Shown: positions 5,165-9,445 of the stretch, piece by piece
Position numbering within the stretch: the first letter of the stretch is position 1
Layout: each line of letters begins with the position of its first letter
Assembly: GCA_041655055.1 (NCBI GenBank)
Contig: JBBAGE010000095.1
Span: 1-9,445, forward strand
Reading direction: 5' to 3'
Source: JBBAGE01 sp041655055
GTDB lineage: Bacteria; Pseudomonadota; Alphaproteobacteria; Rhodobacterales; Rhodobacteraceae
DNA length: 9,445 bases
Notes under the pieces: generated by a model
The model's database searches: none
What the model saw: the letters and a program-made list of their open reading frames with translations, nothing else
What the model was told of the DNA's origin: nothing
Made by a program: the position numbers and the translations under genes

Positions 5165-7318
5165 TTAGCCGCCGCAACTGCGCCGCCACTGGCGCGCATC
5201 CTCGCCCCCGCCAAAGCCTGACAATCCCACCGTAAACGAGACATCCGTCGTTGGCTGGAGACTAGACGATGACGTAAACCGGCGCGAGAGCGAAAGATCG
5301 ACATGAAGGCACTCGTTGCGATATTCCATGCCGATTTGCGCGCTTGCGGCCTGATTGGCGGCGAAATCATAGCGGCCTTCGAATTTTCCCGTCCAATGGC
5401 GGTTGAACCGGTAACTGCCATCAACAAGCCATTCCGAGATCAGATCGGGCCGGTTTTCGGCGCTATCCGCGATCACATAGCTATAGGCCGTGCCCAAACC
5501 AAAGCGCGGTCCCTGCCAATCCAGCCGGGTTTCCGATTTCGTCAGCTCCAGATCCGCGCCAATCAGATTGCGGCTGGTCAGCGCCATCGTGTCGTCGATC
5601 GCGATCTGCACGCCCAAAAGCCAGTCGGAATGAACGCCGCTCAGCCCGGATGCCGCGCTGAAATTGCCATCCGCTGCGCTGCGCAGCACACGGGCACCGG
5701 CCAGCGTAAAGGCCCGGTGGCCGCCTGCGGAATAATGCGACCAGCTTGCGCCCAGAGCGGCGCGCAGCCCCTGTTCCACGCGGTCATGGCCGGGAAAACG
5801 CGACAGATCCAGCAAATTGCCCATGTCGAATTCCACCAGCGTGCTGTCTTCGTTCGGCAAGGTTGCGCCGGTCGATTGCGACCAGGCGATCTGGGCAATC
5901 GGTTCGATCATATCGAGCCCGCCATCCGCGCGGGTCCGCGCCAACGGCCAGCGCAATTCTGCGGCCAGCGCCGGTGTGATGCGCGATTGCAGCGGCGCAT
6001 AGGTGCTGTCTTGCGCGATGGCGAAAGCATCAAGCGCGATCTGTCCATCAAGCCGGGCCAGCACACCCTGCCTTAGCCGCCATTGGCGGCCCCATTCCGC
6101 GCTTGCACCGATATGCAGCCCGTCGCGGCCCAGTTGATCAAGCGTGGATTCGCGGCCATAGCCATCGGCAAAAAGCCGCCATGCCCCATCGCCGCCCATC
6201 GTGCCGGGCAGGGTAAAGCGGCGCTCATATACGGCTGTGCCCAGCAAAAACGGCAATTGATCCGCCGTCGGGATTTCCGAGGCGCGCAGCGTGCGGATAT
6301 TGATCAGCCGGGCCGAAAGCAGTTCATCCCGGCGCACCCGGTCAAGCGCGATTTCGTTTTCCAGCCGATCCGCGCCGGAATAGCCGTAATCGAGCAGATA
6401 GGCCTCATCCGATGTCAGCTCCAGCGCGAAACTCAGGTCGAAATCGCGACCAAGCGCAAAGCTGCCCTCGCCAAACAGATAAGCCCGGGTGTCGCCGGGC
6501 TGCAAACTGTCGCGCGAAATCGCCCCGTCAAAGATCACGTCGCCCGCGGCAAAGGCGCGGCGCAGCCGGGCCTGCAGCGTGCGGGTGCGCGCCGACAGAT
6601 AGGCGGTCAGCGTGACATCGGCATGTTCACCCAGTGTCAGGAAATAGGGCAGCCGCACGCCCGTGCCCAACTGGCTGTTGGCGCGCAGGGATGGCACCAG
6701 AAAGCCGCTGGCGCGGCGCACGGTCGGATCGGGCAGGCGCAGGCGCGGCAGATACATCACCGGCACCCCGCCCAGTTCCAGCCGCGCATGGTGGAAATAA
6801 AGCTGGCGGGCCACCTGGTCGTGGATCACGCGTTCGGCCCGGATCTGCCACAGCGGCACGGGGCGGGCGGCGCAAACCTCGCAGCTTGAGGCCACTGTGC
6901 GGTAAAGCTGGGTATAGCGGCCATTGACGCGGTTGATCTCGGTCGCGGCCAGTTGCACCTGCTGTTCCAGCACCAGCCGCGCGCTTTGCAAAATACCGTT
7001 GCGCAGATCGGCGTCCAGCGCGGCGCTATCGGCCAGAACCACCACTCCCGCGCCATCATCAAGCGTGATCGGGCCGGTGATATCCAGCCGCCCGGTCGTC
7101 CGGTCATAGCGCAGGGCCGCGGCATTCAGCCGGTTGCCCTGATAAACCACTTCGACATTGCCCCGGGCGGTGATGGCATTACCGCCTTCGATCTGGACAT
7201 GGTCGGCCAGCAGCGAAATGGGCGCCTCTTGCGCCTGCACGCTTGCGGCAAGCCAGGCCAGCGCAACGGCCCCGGCCGTGCGGCGCAGATATCGGGCAAG
7301 GATGCGCAAGCTGATCAT
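5165..7318 (-). CDS. lptD: LPS assembly protein LptD (outer-membrane translocon)
   Basis: LptD (OstA/Imp), with the lipoprotein LptE where present, forms the outer-membrane channel that inserts lipopolysaccharide into the outer leaflet. The 717 residues are somewhat shorter than E. coli LptD (784). A signal peptide ends at about SVQA (26-29) before QEAPISLLADHV. The OstA/LptA-like beta-jellyroll (about 34-150) shows ADHVQIEGGNAITARGNVEV and AALRYDRTTGRLDITGPITL. The barrel domain starts with the strongly conserved block PLWQIRAERVIHDQ, LYFHHARLELGGVPVMYLPR, LPDPTVRRASGFLVPS (about 155-210) and then many alternating strands. There are exactly four cysteines: C146 and C149 (CEVC), C670 (NEC) and C715 three residues from the end, available for jellyroll-barrel disulfides. 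The start overlaps the lptG stop as ATGA with GGAGG four bases upstream. Its periplasmic chaperone surA follows and its inner-membrane partners lptF and lptG precede it. Confidence 0.96.
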   Translation of the reverse strand: MISLRILARYLRRTAGAVALAWLAASVQAQEAPISLLADHVQIEGGNAITARGNVEVVYQGNRLNAAALRYDRTTGRLDITGPITLDDGAGVVVLADSAALDADLRNGILQSARLVLEQQVQLAATEINRVNGRYTQLYRTVASSCEVCAARPVPLWQIRAERVIHDQVARQLYFHHARLELGGVPVMYLPRLRLPDPTVRRASGFLVPSLRANSQLGTGVRLPYFLTLGEHADVTLTAYLSARTRTLQARLRRAFAAGDVIFDGAISRDSLQPGDTRAYLFGEGSFALGRDFDLSFALELTSDEAYLLDYGYSGADRLENEIALDRVRRDELLSARLINIRTLRASEIPTADQLPFLLGTAVYERRFTLPGTMGGDGAWRLFADGYGRESTLDQLGRDGLHIGASAEWGRQWRLRQGVLARLDGQIALDAFAIAQDSTYAPLQSRITPALAAELRWPLARTRADGGLDMIEPIAQIAWSQSTGATLPNEDSTLVEFDMGNLLDLSRFPGHDRVEQGLRAALGASWSHYSAGGHRAFTLAGARVLRSAADGNFSAASGLSGVHSDWLLGVQIAIDDTMALTSRNLIGADLELTKSETRLDWQGPRFGLGTAYSYVIADSAENRPDLISEWLVDGSYRFNRHWTGKFEGRYDFAANQAASAQIGMEYRNECLHVDLSLSRRFTSSSSLQPTTDVSFTVGLSGFGGGEDARQWRRSCGG

Positions 7319-8409
7319 CCATCCTCCAGATGTAACAACAGCCCCAGCGCCAACAGGATCGCGGCCACGGGCGGCGCCCAGACGGCCAGCGCGATGGGGA
7401 TCTGGCCATTCTCGCTCATGATGCGGGCAAAGTTGCGGATGAAATAGATCGAAAACGCCAGCAAGATCGCATAAAGCACCATCAGCCCCGTGCGCCCCAG
7501 CCGCGACTGGCGCATGGTAAAGGCCGCCCCGATCATCACCATCGCCACCAGCATCACCGGCAGGCTCATTTCCTGTTGGAACCAGGCGCGATGCGTGCGC
7601 GCGGAAAACCCCGCTTCCTCAAGCCGGGCGATAAAGGCGGGCAGATCCCAGATGGCAATGGCGCTGGGGGTGCCGAAACTGTCGCGGATCTGTTCTTGGG
7701 TCAGATCCGAGGGCAGCAGATGCCCGTCGCTGGTCGTGGCCGCGCGTTCGGGATTGGCGGTGTCATTTAGCGGCCAATGTTTGACGGTGCTAAGCCGCCA
7801 TGCCCCGGGGATCAATTCGGCTTCATCGGCCAGAATGCGGTAGGCGGGCGCCCCATCGGGGGCAAAGCCCAGAAAGGAGACGTCAAACAACCGGGTGCCA
7901 TCAAGATTGGCGCGCGCGGCGCGGATCACCACCTGACCATCCGCGCCGCCCTGTCGCAGCCACAAACCTTCGCGGCTGATGGAAAACACCTGCCCCGATC
8001 CACGCAATTGCGCCACACGCAGTTCATATTGCTGCGATGTGGCCGCCACGATCGGGTTCAACAGCGCCACCGCCACGACCCCGATCCCCACCGCCATCCC
8101 GAGCGGCGCCATCAGGCTGCGCAGCGCCGATTGGCCCGCCGCGCGCACCACGACCAGTTCCGAGCTGCGCGCAAGCCCCACAAACAGCACCAGCGCCGCC
8201 AAAATCGTGATCAGCGGCATGATTTCGTAGATCCCCGCGGGCGTGTTAAGCAGCGTCATCTGCAAAACCCCGCGCAGCCCCAGCACCGCACTGTCAAAGC
8301 GGCGGATCTGTTCGACCATATCGAGCAGCAGATAAAGCAGAAAGAAAATCGCGAAAACCATCGCGAAAGCCGCCAAAAACCGGCGCGCGAGATAAAGATC
8401 GAGCCTCAC
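7315..8409 (-). CDS. lptG: LPS export ABC transporter permease LptG
   Basis: LptG pairs with LptF in the inner membrane and, driven by the LptB ATPase, extracts lipopolysaccharide and pushes it into the periplasmic Lpt bridge. Starting at the GTG at 8409 gives 364 residues, the normal family length, beginning MRLDLYLARRFL. Membrane segments are visible at about 11-30, 56-80 and 99-123, then a periplasmic jellyroll of about 125-275, then three more at about 282-299, 307-327 and 338-360: the 3 + domain + 3 layout of YjgP/YjgQ permeases. The coupling-helix region ARSSELVVVRAAGQS (80-94), which contacts LptB, is well conserved. The GTG forms a GTGA overlap with the lptF stop. The frame stays open upstream to about 8613, but that part reads as lptF in another frame and has no LptG-like sequence. 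The stop overlaps lptD as ATGA. Confidence 0.95.
   Translation of the reverse strand: MRLDLYLARRFLAAFAMVFAIFFLLYLLLDMVEQIRRFDSAVLGLRGVLQMTLLNTPAGIYEIMPLITILAALVLFVGLARSSELVVVRAAGQSALRSLMAPLGMAVGIGVVAVALLNPIVAATSQQYELRVAQLRGSGQVFSISREGLWLRQGGADGQVVIRAARANLDGTRLFDVSFLGFAPDGAPAYRILADEAELIPGAWRLSTVKHWPLNDTANPERAATTSDGHLLPSDLTQEQIRDSFGTPSAIAIWDLPAFIARLEEAGFSARTHRAWFQQEMSLPVMLVAMVMIGAAFTMRQSRLGRTGLMVLYAILLAFSIYFIRNFARIMSENGQIPIALAVWAPPVAAILLALGLLLHLEDG
7323..7327 (-). promoter_or_regulatory. Strong Shine-Dalgarno for lptD inside lptG
   Basis: The minus strand reads GGAGG, then ATGG, then the lptD ATG at 7318. This is a full anti-16S match placed within the last codons of lptG. It gives lptD its own strong initiation signal in addition to the ATGA overlap, and it fixes the start so that the signal peptide is complete. 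Confidence 0.6.
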
Positions 8410-9445
8410 GCCCGCACCCCGGATGCGCGGGCGCGAAACAGCGCAGGCCGGGCGGCGGCCCACAAGATCACGCCCACCAGGGCAAAGCCCAGCATCGAGG
8501 CCCCATAGATCGCGGGCCAGGCGCCGGGGCTGCGTTCGGCGATATCGATCAGCGTGTTGTCCACGCTTTTGATCACCAGCACCAACGCTACGCCCAAGAT
8601 GATCTGCCGCCACAGGCCAAAGCGCGAAAATCCCCCCAATAGCAGGGTGGCAAAGCCCAAAAGCGCCGCAACCACCGCCAGCAGCGATTGCGAAAACCGC
8701 TCATGCCCCATGGCAATCAGCCGCGCGGGGGAGGCGCCGGTTTCGGCCAGAATGGCGGGCGACGGTGCCAGTAGATCGGATGTGGGCAAGGCGGCGGCCC
8801 GGCGGCTGGTAGATAGCCCGCCCGGCAAAAGTGCGGCGATATCAAAGGAAAAATTGCCAAACCGCGTGACCGCAAGCCGCTGATCATCCAGCGTCAGCGT
8901 TTGCGCCATTCCGTCGAGCATCACCAGCTTTGGCCCGGTCTCGGCGGCCAGCAGCAATGCGCTGCGGGCGGTGTAATTCGTCCGCGTGGTCTGACTGCGC
9001 GAATCGGCCATGAAAATATCGCGCAATTCGCCGTCGGGGGTGATTTCGCGCACGTAAAAGGTGATACCCTCGGCGGGATAAATGAATACCCCCTCGGTCA
9101 ACAGCCTTGATGTGATGTTTTGCGCGATATGGGCCTGCCTTATATCAAGTTCGCGCACCGCGCCGGGCACCAGAACATGCGCCAGCACCGCCAGCGCCGC
9201 CCCGACCAGAATGCCAAATACCAGCACCGGCCGGATCAGCCGCCATGGCGAAAATCCGGTTGCCTGCATCACCACCAATTCGCTGTCGCCGCTTAGCCGG
9301 TTGGCCACGAAAACCGATGCGGCAAAGGCCGCGATCGGCAGCACCAGCGCGATCACCTGCGGCAGCGACAGCAGCGTGATCTGCAAAAACATCCCCGCCG
9401 ACTGGCCGCTGGCGATCAGCCGGTCAAACAGGATCACCGCCCGGT
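8406..9445 (-). CDS. lptF: LPS export ABC transporter permease LptF, partial (N-terminus outside window)
   Basis: LptF is the second permease half of the LptB2FG lipopolysaccharide extractor. The right edge cuts it: the last visible codons read RAVILFDRLIASGQ, a sequence that normally follows the first membrane helix, so roughly 30-40 N-terminal residues and the start are missing. The GTG at 9437 lies within this conserved stretch and is a valine, not a start. About 345 residues are visible. Counting from that valine, membrane segments lie at about 16-46 and 67-92, a periplasmic jellyroll covers about 95-235, and three helices lie at about 250-270, 276-297 and 309-329. The coupling-helix motif SGDSELVVMQATGFSPWRL (49-67) parallels that of LptG and is diagnostic. 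In sequence it resembles LptF more than LptG, and it takes the upstream position that lptF usually has. The TGA at 8406-8408 overlaps the lptG GTG start. Confidence 0.94.
   Translation of the reverse strand, partial: RAVILFDRLIASGQSAGMFLQITLLSLPQVIALVLPIAAFAASVFVANRLSGDSELVVMQATGFSPWRLIRPVLVFGILVGAALAVLAHVLVPGAVRELDIRQAHIAQNITSRLLTEGVFIYPAEGITFYVREITPDGELRDIFMADSRSQTTRTNYTARSALLLAAETGPKLVMLDGMAQTLTLDDQRLAVTRFGNFSFDIAALLPGGLSTSRRAAALPTSDLLAPSPAILAETGASPARLIAMGHERFSQSLLAVVAALLGFATLLLGGFSRFGLWRQIILGVALVLVIKSVDNTLIDIAERSPGAWPAIYGASMLGFALVGVILWAAARPALFRARASGVRA

Noticed and set aside
5303..6889. Two long plus-strand open frames opposite lptD (5303-6076 and 6083-6889)
   Set aside because: lptD is continuous with conserved blocks throughout; the antisense frames are low-information shadows with no ribosome binding site or recognisable motif.
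8410..8613. Upstream extension of the lptG frame to an earlier start
   Set aside because: The extra 68 codons overlap lptF in another frame and do not look like a permease N-terminus; the GTG at 8409 gives the family-typical start and length.
1..9445. Mobile elements, CRISPR arrays, tRNA or rRNA genes, defence or toxin-antitoxin genes
   Set aside because: Read through both strands, the window is nearly fully occupied by conserved housekeeping genes. I saw no direct-repeat array, terminal inverted repeats, transposase motif or tRNA-like cloverleaf.

Overview
This window is ordinary housekeeping DNA from the chromosome of an alphaproteobacterium, most likely a member of the Rhodobacterales (Rhodobacteraceae). 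Three things point there: the GC-rich coding sequence, a DUF4167 protein directly after prfA-prmC (a family and arrangement typical of Alphaproteobacteria), and the gene order lptF-lptG-lptD-surA-pdxA-rsmA with alphaproteobacterial versions of each protein. I cannot name the genus from sequence reading alone.

The left part (1-2011) is on the plus strand. It starts with the last ~100 codons of prfA (peptide chain release factor 1). prmC overlaps prfA by an ATGA and encodes the methyltransferase that modifies the GGQ glutamine of release factors, so enzyme and substrate are made together. A 201-base spacer follows, holding two small hairpins and weak promoter-like sequences. The next gene encodes a 210-residue DUF4167 protein: a conserved core with a disordered, charged, proline-rich tail and no known function.

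The right part (2053-9445) is on the minus strand and transcribed toward the left part. In transcription order it holds lptF (5' end cut by the right edge), lptG, lptD, surA, pdxA and rsmA. All junctions are 4-base ATGA or GTGA overlaps except lptD-surA, where a 45-base gap carries the surA ribosome binding site. LptF and LptG are the inner-membrane permease halves of the lipopolysaccharide exporter, LptD is the outer-membrane translocon, and SurA is the periplasmic chaperone that assists barrel proteins including LptD. PdxA (pyridoxal phosphate synthesis) and RsmA (16S rRNA dimethylation) follow surA just as they do in Escherichia coli. The convergent transcription units meet at a strong hairpin with T runs on both strands (2021-2048), which most likely terminates both.

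I see no mobile element, CRISPR array, tRNA, rRNA, toxin-antitoxin or defence gene, and no frameshift. I found no undescribed system. The points worth a second look are modest: the cysteine layout of LptD, the apparently inactive prolyl-isomerase modules of SurA, the unknown DUF4167 protein and the structured spacer in front of it, and the very high density of GATC.
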